The notes under the pieces are model-generated. The model searched no databases, was not told where the DNA came from, and was given only the letters and a program-made list of their open reading frames with translations. Source: Deinococcus sp. HSC-46F16 (GTDB taxonomy: Bacteria; Deinococcota; Deinococci; Deinococcales; Deinococcaceae). From it: a stretch of DNA of 64,000 nt. A program made the translations under genes and the position numbers. Location of the stretch: assembly GCF_024171495.1 (NCBI RefSeq), contig NZ_JALJZW010000001.1, positions 558,001-622,000 on the forward strand, read 5' to 3'. Shown here piece after piece: positions 44,278-54,419 of this stretch (position 1 is the stretch's first letter; each line of letters starts with the position of its first letter).

Positions 44278-46392
44278 TCAGGGCACCAGCGTCAGCTCCC
44301 CCAGTTCCGCCCGCGTCCGCTCCGGCCCCAGTTCGGCGTCCCGCTCGACTCCCGGCTCGTGCGCCTCGCCGTAGATGCCGTTGCCGTCGCGGTCGCGGCC
44401 CGCCAGCGCCCGGAAGGTGCCGTCGGGCAGGTAGGCGGTAAAGCGCCCCAGCGCGTCGAGCGCGGGCTGGTAGGCCAGGCCCCGCGTGTCCCACAGCCGC
44501 AGCCCCAGCGTGTCACTCACCGCCGGAGCGTTCAGCGCCGCGGCCGCATTGACCATCCCGTACCCGAAGGCCTCGTCGCGCCCCTTCGCGCCCAGGTCGG
44601 TGGCGGTCGCGGTGAGCCGCGCGAGGGTGTCGTCGCGGCCCTGCGTCACGCCCTTACTGAGCAGCAGCGCGGCGAGCGCACTCACCTGTGGAGTGGCCTG
44701 ACTCGTCCCGGCCTGCCCCATATAGGTGGGCTGGTTCTTGCCGTAGTCCCAGTCGGTCGAGAGGATCACGTCCGCATAGGCCTTGCCGTTCAGTTGCCCG
44801 CCGTTGTGGTAGGTCGCCCCCGTTAGGTCCACCCCACCGGGGGCGGCGAGCTGCACCGCCGGGTACTGGTTGGAGTAGCTTGCCCGCAGCGGGGCACTCG
44901 CGCCGGAGAGGGTCACCGCCCCCACCGCCACCGCGCCCTCGCAGGCGGCGGGATAGTAGGGAGTGGTACCGTACCCGTTGCCTGCCGCCGCGAAGACCAG
45001 TGTTCCGGCCGCCGTCGCCTCCGCGACCGCCTCGCACAGCGGCGCCGCCTGGCTCGCCGAGATGTCGCCCCCCAGGCTGAGGTTGATGACCGGGACCGGA
45101 CGGTCCAGCCGGTAGGTCTGACCCCCCAGCGTGACGGGCAGCCCCGCCGCGTAGCGCACCGCGCTGACCACATCCGACACCTCGGTGTTGCCCTGCGCGT
45201 CGATCGCGCGGATGGGCAGCACCTTCACGGGCGCCTTGTAGGCCGCCCCCGCCACCCCGCTGGTGCTGCACGCGGCACAACCGGGGAACGGCTCGGTCGT
45301 GCCCCAGCGGGCCGCGATGATGCCGCTGACGTGGGTGCCGTGGCTGCCTCCCCGGCGGGCGGGGGTGCCGGGGTCGCTGGGGTCACGGTCGGGTCCGTCC
45401 CCGTCACCGTTGTCGTAGGCCCCTTTCTGGTCGGCAGGCACGAAGGCCAGCACGTCGAGCGCCCCTTGATCTGGCCCCAGCAGCGCTCCGGCGAGGTCGG
45501 GGTGGTCGTAGCGCACGCCCGAGTCCACGACCGCCACCGTGACGGGCCGGGTGTAGCCGCCCGACTCCATGTCGCGCCACACCGCCCGGTACCCCAGCAG
45601 GCGGTAGGCCCACTGGAGTCCCGCGTATTCGTCCGTGGGCTCCAGCGGGGCGGCGGTGGCCTGTGCCCGCAGCACGGCGTTGGGCACCGCGTATTCGACG
45701 TTGGGGTCCCGGCGGAGCGCGGCCAGCGTGCCCGCCACGTCATCCGTCACGAGTTCGGCCCGCCGCCCACCCAGGTCGTGCCGGGCTTGCGGAGCCGCCT
45801 CGGTCAGCGCCGCGCGGGTACTCGCCAGCGCGGCGTCCTGCGCGGTCACGCCCCTCCCCAGGGCGAGCGCCTGCGCCGCCGCCGAACGGTACTTCACGAT
45901 CACGCTGCGGACCTCGGCGGGGTCGGTATCCTCTGCCGGGGCGGTGCCCACGTCCCCCCCCTGCACCCGCGTGGGGTCGGTCACCCGGCCCGTCAGCACG
46001 TACTGATCGGCCGTGACGGTCCAGGTCGCGGTGCCCGACCGCTCGCCCGCCTGCCAGGCAATCTTCACCTCCCCGGTCAGCCGCGCCTGATCGGCCTTCA
46101 CCGGCGTCCCCAGCGCCCGGTTGGCCCGCACCTGCACGTTGAGCGCTCCGGTCCCCGATGAGGGCGAGACCGTCAGCCACGCCGGAGTGTCCTCCACCCG
46201 CCAGGAGGTGCCCGTGAAAGGGGCTTCGGTGCCCAGCGTCAGGGCCGTGCCCAGGTCCAGCGTGCGGTCGGCCAGAGGGGAGGGGCCGGGTGCGGGCAGC
46301 GGGGTCGGCGTCGGCACGGGCGCGGGGGCAGGAAGCGTGCTGCACGCGGCGAGCAACAGGGCGGCCGGAAACAGGAGGGCAAGACGGTTCAT
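44278..46392 (-). CDS. subtilisin-like serine protease (S8), lipoprotein
   Basis: A 704-residue exported protease. The lipobox is LLLAAC (residues 12-17), then a Pro-rich linker, a beta domain (about 40-135) and an I9-like propeptide region (about 160-245). The catalytic domain has Asp290 (VAVVDSGVRYDHPDL), His351 (GGSHGTHVSGIIAA) and Ser564 (GQAGTSQATPQVSALAA), with the oxyanion Asn in FAAAGNGYGT. A C-terminal domain carries a calcium-loop-like DRDGNGIYGE. It is probably autoprocessed and anchored in the envelope, supplying peptides to transporters such as the adjoining one. Confidence 0.9.
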   Translation of the reverse strand: MNRLALLFPAALLLAACSTLPAPAPVPTPTPLPAPGPSPLADRTLDLGTALTLGTEAPFTGTSWRVEDTPAWLTVSPSSGTGALNVQVRANRALGTPVKADQARLTGEVKIAWQAGERSGTATWTVTADQYVLTGRVTDPTRVQGGDVGTAPAEDTDPAEVRSVIVKYRSAAAQALALGRGVTAQDAALASTRAALTEAAPQARHDLGGRRAELVTDDVAGTLAALRRDPNVEYAVPNAVLRAQATAAPLEPTDEYAGLQWAYRLLGYRAVWRDMESGGYTRPVTVAVVDSGVRYDHPDLAGALLGPDQGALDVLAFVPADQKGAYDNGDGDGPDRDPSDPGTPARRGGSHGTHVSGIIAARWGTTEPFPGCAACSTSGVAGAAYKAPVKVLPIRAIDAQGNTEVSDVVSAVRYAAGLPVTLGGQTYRLDRPVPVINLSLGGDISASQAAPLCEAVAEATAAGTLVFAAAGNGYGTTPYYPAACEGAVAVGAVTLSGASAPLRASYSNQYPAVQLAAPGGVDLTGATYHNGGQLNGKAYADVILSTDWDYGKNQPTYMGQAGTSQATPQVSALAALLLSKGVTQGRDDTLARLTATATDLGAKGRDEAFGYGMVNAAAALNAPAVSDTLGLRLWDTRGLAYQPALDALGRFTAYLPDGTFRALAGRDRDGNGIYGEAHEPGVERDAELGPERTRAELGELTLVP

Positions 46393-46572
46393 GAATGCCG
46401 CATGATGCCCTGCTGACCTGACGCCCGAATGAAGACGAACCGACATTCCGCCGGTTATATGGATTCCGGCCCAGCAGTTGGGCTCCCTGGTTAACCCGAG
46501 CGGACTGGCCGAGCGGCGCCGCAGCGCGAGCAGGAACACCACGGTTGCCGGGAAAGGAAGTCCCCTGACGGC

Positions 46573-46598
46573 CCACTCCTGGCTCGAGAACGGAGTGG
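46573..46598. repeat. inverted repeat CCACTCC/GGAGTGG
   Basis: A 7-bp dyad with a 12-nt loop about 65 bp upstream of the DUF2227 gene, in the 269-bp gap after the S8 protease gene. It is a possible operator or hairpin. Confidence 0.35.
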
Positions 46599-46661
46599 AC
46601 GGCCATCGTATCCCTGTGCAGCGCAGTGGCGCCCGCCGCGCCAGGCGCCAGAATGTCCCCC

Positions 46662-47201
46662 GTGCCCAGCGGACGTGTTCACAACCTCATCAACATCGCG
46701 GCGTACTCGGTCCTCGCGGCCGGTGCCCTGATCGCCACGCGGCAGGATCTCCTCACTGTGACGCCCGTGCAGGCGCTCAACTTCTCCCTCGCCTTCTTCG
46801 CCGGGACCCTCCTGCTCTCGCCCGACCTCGACCTCGCGGACGGCGGGGGGGTGGATTCCAAGCGGCGCTGGGGTGTCTTAGGGGTGCTGTGGGTGCCCTA
46901 CGGCTGGCTGTTCCGGCACCGGGGCCTCTCGCACACCTGGCTGCTGGGACCGCTGACCCGGCTGGTGTACCTGGGGTTGTGGGGGTTGCTGCTCCTCGGC
47001 ATCGTGCGCTTTGTGTGGCCGGAGGCGACGCTGCCACGGGTGCCGCAGCCGGTCAGCCTGAAGGTGGTGCTGCCCTTCGTGCTGGGCTACTACCTCAGCC
47101 AATGGCTGCATCTCGTGGCGGACGGCGTGTGGCCGGGGCACGGCTGGCGGCAGGTGCGGCGGAAGGTGGGGGGGCGCAAGCGGGCCGCCCGGTCCCGCTG
47201 A
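46662..47201 (+). CDS. DUF2227 putative metal-binding membrane protein
   Basis: A 179-residue membrane protein with four predicted helices and the DUF2227 pattern: PSGRVHNLINIAAYSV, LLSPDLDLADGGGVDSKRRWG, WVPYGWLFRHRGLSHTW and a late WLHLVADG. The conserved His and Asp residues suggest metal binding or hydrolase activity, unproven. GTG at 46662 is preferred to the ATG at 46653, because it gives the family's usual M-P-S-G-R start and leaves a CAGAAT box 7 nt upstream. Confidence 0.78.
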   Translation: MPSGRVHNLINIAAYSVLAAGALIATRQDLLTVTPVQALNFSLAFFAGTLLLSPDLDLADGGGVDSKRRWGVLGVLWVPYGWLFRHRGLSHTWLLGPLTRLVYLGLWGLLLLGIVRFVWPEATLPRVPQPVSLKVVLPFVLGYYLSQWLHLVADGVWPGHGWRQVRRKVGGRKRAARSR

Positions 47202-47211
47202 GGAGCCGCCC

Positions 47212-47952
<741 letters not shown>

Positions 47953-47962
47953 GGAAAAGAGG

Positions 47963-48032
47963 GTAGTGGGAAGTGGTCAGTGGTGAGTAGACGGGGCCTC
48001 TTTTCCACTCCCCACTGCCCACTCGCCACTCG
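47963..48032. repeat. heptamer inverted element A
   Basis: Four heptamers of form NNAGTGG (GTAGTGG, GAAGTGG, TCAGTGG, TGAGTAG; 47963-47990), a 14-nt spacer, then four of form CCACTNN (CCACTCC, CCACTGC, CCACTCG, CCACTCG; 48005-48032). By hand count the arms pair at 21 of 28 positions. The element holds the deacetylase stop codon and last codons on one side and the methyltransferase -10 box on the other. Confidence 0.75.
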
Positions 48033-49233
48033 CCGCCGTCCCGTACCGCTCCAGGAACGCCGCCCGCCCCATCACGCTGAGCTTCGGTTCGGGCGCGTCC
48101 GGCGGGCTGCCGTAGGCGCGGCGCAGCAGGTTGGCCCACAGGTGCAGGCGGCGGGCGGTGGTGGCCGGGAGGTCGTGCGTCTCGAAGCCCAGCGTGGCGA
48201 GCAGCGGCGAGAGCGCACTCAGGCAGAAGACTACCTCCGCGTCCCGCAACTCCGGGCGGGTCACGAGGTCGCGGGCCACGTCCCGAAAGTCCTCACGGGC
48301 GAGGCGCACGCTGCGGCGCAGACCGAGGTCCACCATCAGCGGGTTGTTGACGTGGAACTCGGCGGCGGGCGTGCCGCGCGGAACCGGCGTTCCATCGGCC
48401 AGCCGCACCCCTGCCAGCGGAAAGCGCACCCGGCCCACCCGGAAGAGGCCGTCGGCCCGCCCCCCCGCGTACCGCACCCCGCCCAGGCGGTCGAGCAGCG
48501 CGTCCAGCCCGCCCATCACCCGCCGGGGGAGGTCGGCGGGGGTCAGGGGAGATGCCCCCTCCAGCTCGCCCACCGGCACCATCCGGTAGCCCCGCGCCCG
48601 CAGGTCGGCGAGCAGGCCCGGCAGCCCCAGCCCGGTCACCCGCGCCCCCGGCCCCGCGTCGTGCAGCACGACCACCGCGCCGGGCCGCACGCGTGCCCCC
48701 AGCCGCGAGCGCAGGCCCTCCGGGGTGGAGTCGGGGTGCCAGTCCTGGCCCTCCACGCTCCAGTGCGCCCCGGTCAGGCCCGCCGCCCGCTGCCCCAGCA
48801 CGGTCGCCAGCGTGTAACCGCCGTGCGGGGGGCGGTGCAGCCGCACCGGGCGCCCCACCACCCCGGCCACCCGCCGCGCCGCCTCGCCGGGGTCGCGCCA
48901 CCCTCCCCACGGCGAGCGCCCCCAGGCATGGCGGTGCCGTGCCCCGTGTGCCCCGACCTCGTGCCCCTCCGCCAGTATCCGTGCAACCAGCTCTGGGTAC
49001 GCCTCAGCCCGCCCCGCCATCACGAAGAAGGTGGCCCGCGCCCCGGCCTCCCGCAGCGCGTCCAGCACCCCGGGCGTCGTGCGCGGGTCGGGGCCGTCGT
49101 CGAAGGTGAGGGCCACCACCCGTTCCCCCTGCCGCCCCTCCCGGATCAGCCCCAGCCCCAACCGCTGCACCAGCAGATAGGGAAGGCCGATGTAGGCGAG
49201 CAGCCCCAGCGCCACCCAAGTCCGCCGCTTCAT
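47977..49233 (-). CDS. polysaccharide deacetylase with C-terminal YkoP-like domain
   Basis: A 418-residue membrane-anchored deacetylase. After an N-terminal signal anchor (about 4-24) comes a NodB domain with VVALTFDDGPDPRTTPGVL (catalytic Asp-Asp), HEVGAHGARHRHAWG (metal His), RPPHGGYT and VVLHD. A second domain (about 255-400: FHVNNPLMVDLGLRRSV, TTARRLHLWANLLRRAYG) resembles the YkoP-type accessory domain. The last 18 residues (ASGEWAVGSGKEAPSTHH) are encoded by a heptamer repeat element and look added. ATGA overlap with the upstream glycosyltransferase. Confidence 0.85.
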   Translation of the reverse strand: MKRRTWVALGLLAYIGLPYLLVQRLGLGLIREGRQGERVVALTFDDGPDPRTTPGVLDALREAGARATFFVMAGRAEAYPELVARILAEGHEVGAHGARHRHAWGRSPWGGWRDPGEAARRVAGVVGRPVRLHRPPHGGYTLATVLGQRAAGLTGAHWSVEGQDWHPDSTPEGLRSRLGARVRPGAVVVLHDAGPGARVTGLGLPGLLADLRARGYRMVPVGELEGASPLTPADLPRRVMGGLDALLDRLGGVRYAGGRADGLFRVGRVRFPLAGVRLADGTPVPRGTPAAEFHVNNPLMVDLGLRRSVRLAREDFRDVARDLVTRPELRDAEVVFCLSALSPLLATLGFETHDLPATTARRLHLWANLLRRAYGSPPDAPEPKLSVMGRAAFLERYGTAASGEWAVGSGKEAPSTHH

Positions 49234-50420
49234 CCCCGCCCCAGCGCCCGCAGCAGCGCCGCCGCCACCCGGTCGGCGGCGTCGGGCACGCTGACCGCGC
49301 GGGCGTTCGCGCTCAGGCGGGCGTGTTCGCCTTCGTCCAGCGCCCGCAGCACCGCCCCCCGCACCTCCGCCCGCGTGCGCGGCCACAGCGCGGCCCCGTG
49401 CCGCACGAGGTAGTCGGCGTTGTGTTCTTCCTGCCCCGGAATGGGGTCGTGGACCACCAGCGGCACGCCCAGCGCCGTCGCCTCCGCCACCGTCAGCCCG
49501 CCCGCCTTGCCCACCACGAGGTCGGAGGCGGCCAGCAGTTCCGGGAAATCCTCGCGGAACCCCAGCCCGTGAATGGTCGCGCCACCGAAGCGCCGCACGC
49601 CCCGCTCCCGCGCCCCGGCCAGCACGAGCACCTGCACCGGGCGCCCCAGCCCCGCGAGTTCGTTCAGCAGCGGCCCCAGCGCCCGGTAGCTGCCCGTCCC
49701 CCCGCCCGACACCAGCACGACGGGTTGGTCGGGCCGCAGGCCGTGCCTCTCCCGCAGCGCCCCCCGGTCGGCCCCCACCAGCGCCCGGAACGCCGGGGCG
49801 ATGGGAATGCCCGTGACCGTCACCCGCTCTGGCGGAAGGCGCCAGCGGTTCATCTGCTCCTGCGCCTCCTCGGTCGCCACCATCAGCAGCTCGGCCTCGG
49901 GCCGCGCCCAGTGGTGGTGGATGCGGTAGTCGGTGACCACCAGCGCGTTCAGGAACGCCGCCCCCAGCCGCCGCCGCGCCGTGTGCGCCAGCGCGACGGG
50001 CGTGGGGTACGAACTCACGACCAGCTCAGGCCGCACCTCGCGCACATCCCGCAGCATCCCCCGCAGGCCCAGCCATCCGAAGGTGCCCGTCAGCGCCCGC
50101 GGTTCGCTCTCCCGGTCCGTCCAGTCGTAGAACGCCCGGTACATCCCCGGCGCGTACCGCAGCCACGCCGCGTAGGTGCCCGCCGTGACCGCCCGCTCGA
50201 CCGGGTTCACGTAGGTCAGAAAGTCCGCGTGCCGCGCCTGGAGCCGGACGCCTGCCGCCCGCAGCGCCGCGTCCAGCGCCCCGTTCGCCTGATGGTGCCC
50301 GCTTCCAAAAGAGGCGGAGAGAATCAGGGCACGCAGTTCGGGGCGCGGTGCGTGGGGCGTGGTACGCGGTGAGTCCTGGTCCCGCACCCCGCGCCCCGCC
50401 TCCGGCGTCCCGTCCGTCAC
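49230..50420 (-). CDS. MGDG-synthase-like glycosyltransferase (GT28 type)
   Basis: A 396-residue GT-B glycosyltransferase. The N-domain begins ALILSASFGSGHHQANGAL, typical of MGDG synthase/processive diacylglycerol glucosyltransferases; VVTDYRIHHHWARPEAELLMVATEE and GIPIAPAF follow. The C-domain has VVLVSGGGTGSYRAL, VVGKAGGLTVAEATALGVPLVVHDPIPGQEEHNADYL with the nucleotide-sugar site. It probably glycosylates a membrane lipid. The GTG start at 50420 overlaps the permease stop (GTGA). Residues about 4-28 are encoded by a heptamer repeat element and lie before the conserved fold. Confidence 0.85.
   Translation of the reverse strand: MTDGTPEAGRGVRDQDSPRTTPHAPRPELRALILSASFGSGHHQANGALDAALRAAGVRLQARHADFLTYVNPVERAVTAGTYAAWLRYAPGMYRAFYDWTDRESEPRALTGTFGWLGLRGMLRDVREVRPELVVSSYPTPVALAHTARRRLGAAFLNALVVTDYRIHHHWARPEAELLMVATEEAQEQMNRWRLPPERVTVTGIPIAPAFRALVGADRGALRERHGLRPDQPVVLVSGGGTGSYRALGPLLNELAGLGRPVQVLVLAGARERGVRRFGGATIHGLGFREDFPELLAASDLVVGKAGGLTVAEATALGVPLVVHDPIPGQEEHNADYLVRHGAALWPRTRAEVRGAVLRALDEGEHARLSANARAVSVPDAADRVAAALLRALGRG
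50345..50409. repeat. heptamer inverted element B
   Basis: Four heptamers GYGGNNN (GCGGTGC, GTGGGGC, GTGGTAC, GCGGTGA; 50345-50372), a 9-nt spacer, then four inverted (CCGCACC, CCGCGCC, CCGCCTC, CGGCGTC; 50382-50409). The whole element is in frame within the N-terminal codons of the glycosyltransferase. Confidence 0.65.
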
Positions 50421-51562
50421 GTCCGCCTCAGCAGCCACAGCCCCACAATGGCAAAGAGCACATTGGCGAGCCATACGCCGGGTTCGGGGAAGGTGGGCAT
50501 CGTTCCCGCGACCGTCAGCCCCACGAAAAAGACGAGGTAATACGCCACCGCCACGAGAAGTGCCACGCCCAGCGACACCCCCAGCGTGCGCCCGTAGCGC
50601 AGGGCAAAGGGCAGGGCCGCGAGCGCCAGCACCAGATTCCCGAACGGCAGCGCCAGCTTGCGGTTGAGGTCGATCCGGGCGTCCTGCCGCTCCGTGGGGG
50701 TGGCCTCGGGGTCGCGCAGGGTGGCGGTCAATTCATTCCAGCCCCCGGCATCCGCCCCAATCGCGTCCGCGTACTCGGCGAACGTCTCCTGCCGCGAGCG
50801 CCCGGTATCCAGGTGGAGCACCGCGCCGGGTTCGTCCGGCAGGATCACCCCTGGAAACACCTCCTGCACGGCCGCTCGGAAGGCCACGGGATCATCCTCC
50901 GGCACCCGGCCCAGTTCCGCCGCCGCCGCGTAGTTCACGGTAAAGACCTGATACCCCGTCAGGCTGAGCTGGTTGCCTTCGAAGGTGCCGCCCTCCGCGA
51001 AAATGATGGTGCCCCGGCGAAGGTCGTCCGCTTGCCAGCGCTCCACCCGCACCCCACGCATCTGCCGGGTGGCGTGGTCGTATCCGGCCAGGTAAAGGGT
51101 CAGCCCGCCCCGCAGGTCGAGCGTCTGCCCGGCCAGCCGCGCGAGGCCCGTCCCCGTTAACACGTCCCAGTACAGCCCCCGCGTCTCCACGTTCGCGCGG
51201 GGCGCCACCCACAGGCTCAGCCAGATGGCGAGCGCCGTGACCAGCGCCCCCACCACCAGCACCGGCCGCGCGGCCCGCCCCAGACTGATCCCCCCGGCCT
51301 GCACCGCGACCAGTTCACGCTCGGTGTTCATCCGCCCGAAGGCCACCACCGTCATCAGCACGGCGGCCATCGGCAGCACCTTCACCAGCGTGTCGGGCAC
51401 CTGGTAGGCGATCCATTGCCCCACCAGCCCCAGCGGCACGCCCCGCAGCCACTGGCTGGAGATGAAGAAGTACCCGAAGCTCAGGATCGCCGTGAACAGC
51501 AGCGTCCCCACCAAGAGCGGCGGCAGCAGCTCCCGGGTGACGAGGCGGGTGAGGCGGGTCAT
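50417..51562 (-). CDS. LptF/LptG (YjgP/YjgQ) family permease
   Basis: A 381-residue permease with three N-terminal helices (TRELLPPLLVGTLLFTAILSF, then VLPMAAVLMTVVAFGRMNTERELVAVQAGG), a periplasmic beta-jellyroll-like middle (about 120-300) and three C-terminal helices (LALPFGNLVLALAALPFALRYG). In Gram-negatives LptFG extracts LPS; Deinococcus has an outer membrane without LPS, so it may carry another glycolipid. The ATG at 51562 follows heptamer element C. The downstream glycosyltransferase overlaps its stop. Confidence 0.88.
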   Translation of the reverse strand: MTRLTRLVTRELLPPLLVGTLLFTAILSFGYFFISSQWLRGVPLGLVGQWIAYQVPDTLVKVLPMAAVLMTVVAFGRMNTERELVAVQAGGISLGRAARPVLVVGALVTALAIWLSLWVAPRANVETRGLYWDVLTGTGLARLAGQTLDLRGGLTLYLAGYDHATRQMRGVRVERWQADDLRRGTIIFAEGGTFEGNQLSLTGYQVFTVNYAAAAELGRVPEDDPVAFRAAVQEVFPGVILPDEPGAVLHLDTGRSRQETFAEYADAIGADAGGWNELTATLRDPEATPTERQDARIDLNRKLALPFGNLVLALAALPFALRYGRTLGVSLGVALLVAVAYYLVFFVGLTVAGTMPTFPEPGVWLANVLFAIVGLWLLRRT

Positions 51563-51583
51563 CGGGTGCCTTTGGCGCGGCGT

Positions 51584-51654
51584 GTGGCGGGTGGCACGTA
51601 GCTTGTGGACGGCACAGACACTTTTTCTACACGCCACAAGCGACCGGCCACAAG
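51584..51654. repeat. heptamer inverted element C
   Basis: Four heptamers (GTGGCGG, GTGGCAC, GTAGCTT, GTGGACG; 51584-51611, with a possible fifth GCGGCGT before), a 15-nt spacer with a T run, then CTACACG, CCACAAG, CGACCGG, CCACAAG (51627-51654). Arms pair at about 20 of 28 positions by hand. It fills most of the 97-bp gap between fabZ and the permease gene. Confidence 0.75.
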
Positions 51655-51659
51655 CGTCC

Positions 51660-52088
51660 TCACCCCTTCGCCACCGCAAACAGAATCGTCGCCTCCGCCG
51701 CCACCTGCCCGTCCACCTCCGCGCGGCAGGTCGTCTTGCCCAGGCCCCGGCGCAGGAATTCCAACTTCGCGTGCAGGTGCAACTGGTCGCCCGGAATCAC
51801 TTTGCGCTTGAAACGGGCGCCCTCCACCCCGGCCAGATACCCGACCGTGCCGGGTTCGAGCTGCCCGTGCAGGCAGAACATGCTCGCCTGTGCCAGCGCC
51901 TCCACGATCAATACACCCGGCATCACGGGTTCCTGCGGAAAGTGCCCCTGAAAGAAGGGTTCGCCGATGCTCACGTTCTTGAGGGCGTGGACCTCGCCCT
52001 CCCCGGCCCGCAGCACCCGGTCGACCAGCACGAAGGGAAAGCGGTGCGGCAGGGTCGCCAGCACCTTCTGAATCAGCAAGGGTTCCAT
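51660..52088 (-). CDS. fabZ: 3-hydroxyacyl-[ACP] dehydratase FabZ
   Basis: A 142-residue hot-dog-fold dehydratase of fatty acid synthesis. Catalytic His lies in LPHRFPFVLVDRV (residue 15) and Glu in PGVLIVEALAQAS (about 63); FFQGHFPQEPVMPG is the family motif. Length is normal. GGGAGG precedes the ATG with an 8-nt spacer. It heads the envelope gene group in the minus direction. Confidence 0.93.
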   Translation of the reverse strand: MEPLLIQKVLATLPHRFPFVLVDRVLRAGEGEVHALKNVSIGEPFFQGHFPQEPVMPGVLIVEALAQASMFCLHGQLEPGTVGYLAGVEGARFKRKVIPGDQLHLHAKLEFLRRGLGKTTCRAEVDGQVAAEATILFAVAKG

Positions 52089-52173
52089 GACAAGTTCCTC
52101 CCGGCCTGGGCGACGTGCTCAGGGACAAAACGGGGCAATCGTAGCACGCGCCCCAAACGGGACCTGCCGCCCC

Positions 52174-52473
52174 TCAGCGCGGCCGGGCCAGGGCGATCAG
52201 CGCGGCCAGGACGCTGGTGACCACGCTCAGGCCGACTGCCCGCCAGAAGCCCGGCACGTCTCCCAGCCCCACCGAGCCGCTCAGCAACGATTCGACACTC
52301 CCCAGCGTCCGCAGCCATAGCGGGGCGGCCGGATTGAGGTTGGCAAAGGCGCCCAGCGTCAGGGCCGCTCCCCCCAGCGTGAGCAGGGTCAGCCCCAGCA
52401 CGGCCAGCCAGCCCAGCACCCGCCGTCCCGTGCCCGACTTTCCCGAACCGTTCCCCGCCTGCCGCGCCATCAT
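52174..52473 (-). CDS. small membrane protein, unknown
   Basis: A 99-residue protein with a short basic N-terminus and two hydrophobic segments (about 22-44 and 75-95). No family recognised. The first ATG of the pair at 52473 is chosen because TACAAT (52482-52487, minus strand) lies 8 nt before it. It is divergent from the next gene with 42 bp between starts. Confidence 0.6.
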   Translation of the reverse strand: MMARQAGNGSGKSGTGRRVLGWLAVLGLTLLTLGGAALTLGAFANLNPAAPLWLRTLGSVESLLSGSVGLGDVPGFWRAVGLSVVTSVLAALIALARPR

Positions 52474-52515
52474 CGCGGCGCATTGTAGGGCAGAGGGGGC
52501 GGTACACTCCGCCCC

Positions 52516-52782
52516 GTGCCCACCCTGCCCGCCCGCGTCCGCGTCACCCGTCCGCCCCTGCCCCTCGCGCCCGCCCTGCGTGCGGCGGCCGTGCGGCTCT
52601 GCCCCCAGGTCCCGCACGAGGCCCTGACTGCGGCCGCCCTCGCCGTGGCGGGCGGCTCCGTGATCGGTGCGGCCCTGGCCTGGGACGGCGGCGAGGCATT
52701 GAGCGTGGAGAGTGCCTGGCGCGGGCGCGGCATTGAGGAAGCCCTGACCCAGGCACTGGAAGCCGCCCGACCATCGCCCTGA
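52516..52782 (+). CDS. short GNAT-like protein
   Basis: An 88-residue protein with GTG start; TACACT (52503-52508) lies 7 nt upstream. The segment GGSVIGAALAWDGGEALSVESAWRGRGIEEAL resembles the acetyl-CoA-binding motif A of GNAT acetyltransferases (Gx-Gx-RGRGIG). The protein is too short for a complete GNAT, so it is either a remnant or a minimal domain. It ends 23 nt before the acyl-CoA dehydrogenase. Confidence 0.5.
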   Translation: MPTLPARVRVTRPPLPLAPALRAAAVRLCPQVPHEALTAAALAVAGGSVIGAALAWDGGEALSVESAWRGRGIEEALTQALEAARPSP

Positions 52783-52805
52783 GCCGCCTTTGCTAGCCTG
52801 ACCCC

Positions 52806-53987
<1,182 letters not shown>

Positions 53988-54002
53988 CAGAATGAGGTCG
54001 AG

Positions 54003-54033
54003 AGGGGGCGTGCCGACCGGGTGTGCCCCCTTT
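54003..54033 (+). terminator. terminator after acyl-CoA dehydrogenase
   Basis: AGGGGGC and GCCCCCT form a 7-bp stem followed by TTT, 15 nt after the stop codon. Confidence 0.7.
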
Positions 54034-54079
54034 CCCCTGCCTTCCCCCTGAGCGTCAGATGAGGCTATAGTGAACGCCA

Positions 54080-54373
54080 GTGATGACTCAGTCGCCGCCC
54101 TCGCCCGAAGTGTTGCGTGTCTCCGGCCAGTCGCGGCCCAACGCCGTGGCGGGCGCGGTCGCCGCCCTGCTGCGCTCGCAGGGTCAGGTTGAGGTGCAGG
54201 CCATCGGCCCGGCGGCGGTCAATCAGGCGGTCAAGGCCCTCGCCATCGCGCGGGGCTACCTGGTCGGGAATGCCCTCGACCTCACCGTGCAACCCGGCTT
54301 CATCAAACTGGAGCACGAGCAGGAGGAGCGCACCGCCCTCTGCTTCCTGGTCCGTGCCGTGCGGCAACCCTGA
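54080..54373 (+). CDS. spoVS: stage V sporulation protein S homologue
   Basis: A 97-residue SpoVS (Alba-like fold). The family block EVLRVSGQSRPNAVAGAVAALLRSQGQVEVQAIGPAAVNQAVKALAIARGYL is intact over residues 10-61. SpoVS proteins occur in non-sporulating Thermus and Deinococcus and are thought to bind nucleic acid. TATAGT (54066-54071) lies 8 nt before the GTG at 54080; the next codon is ATG, so either may serve. Confidence 0.88.
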   Translation: MMTQSPPSPEVLRVSGQSRPNAVAGAVAALLRSQGQVEVQAIGPAAVNQAVKALAIARGYLVGNALDLTVQPGFIKLEHEQEERTALCFLVRAVRQP

Positions 54374-54402
54374 ACGCAGTTAAAGCCCGTCTTCACCGAA
54401 CC

Positions 54403-54419
54403 TGAGTGTAAGTCACTCA
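54403..54419. promoter_or_regulatory. dyad overlapping the metallopeptidase -10 box
   Basis: TGAGTG-TAAGT-CACTCA is a perfect 6-bp dyad with a 5-nt centre. Its right arm overlaps CATACT (54418-54423), the -10-like box 8 nt before the metallopeptidase ATG. The position suits a repressor. Confidence 0.5.
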
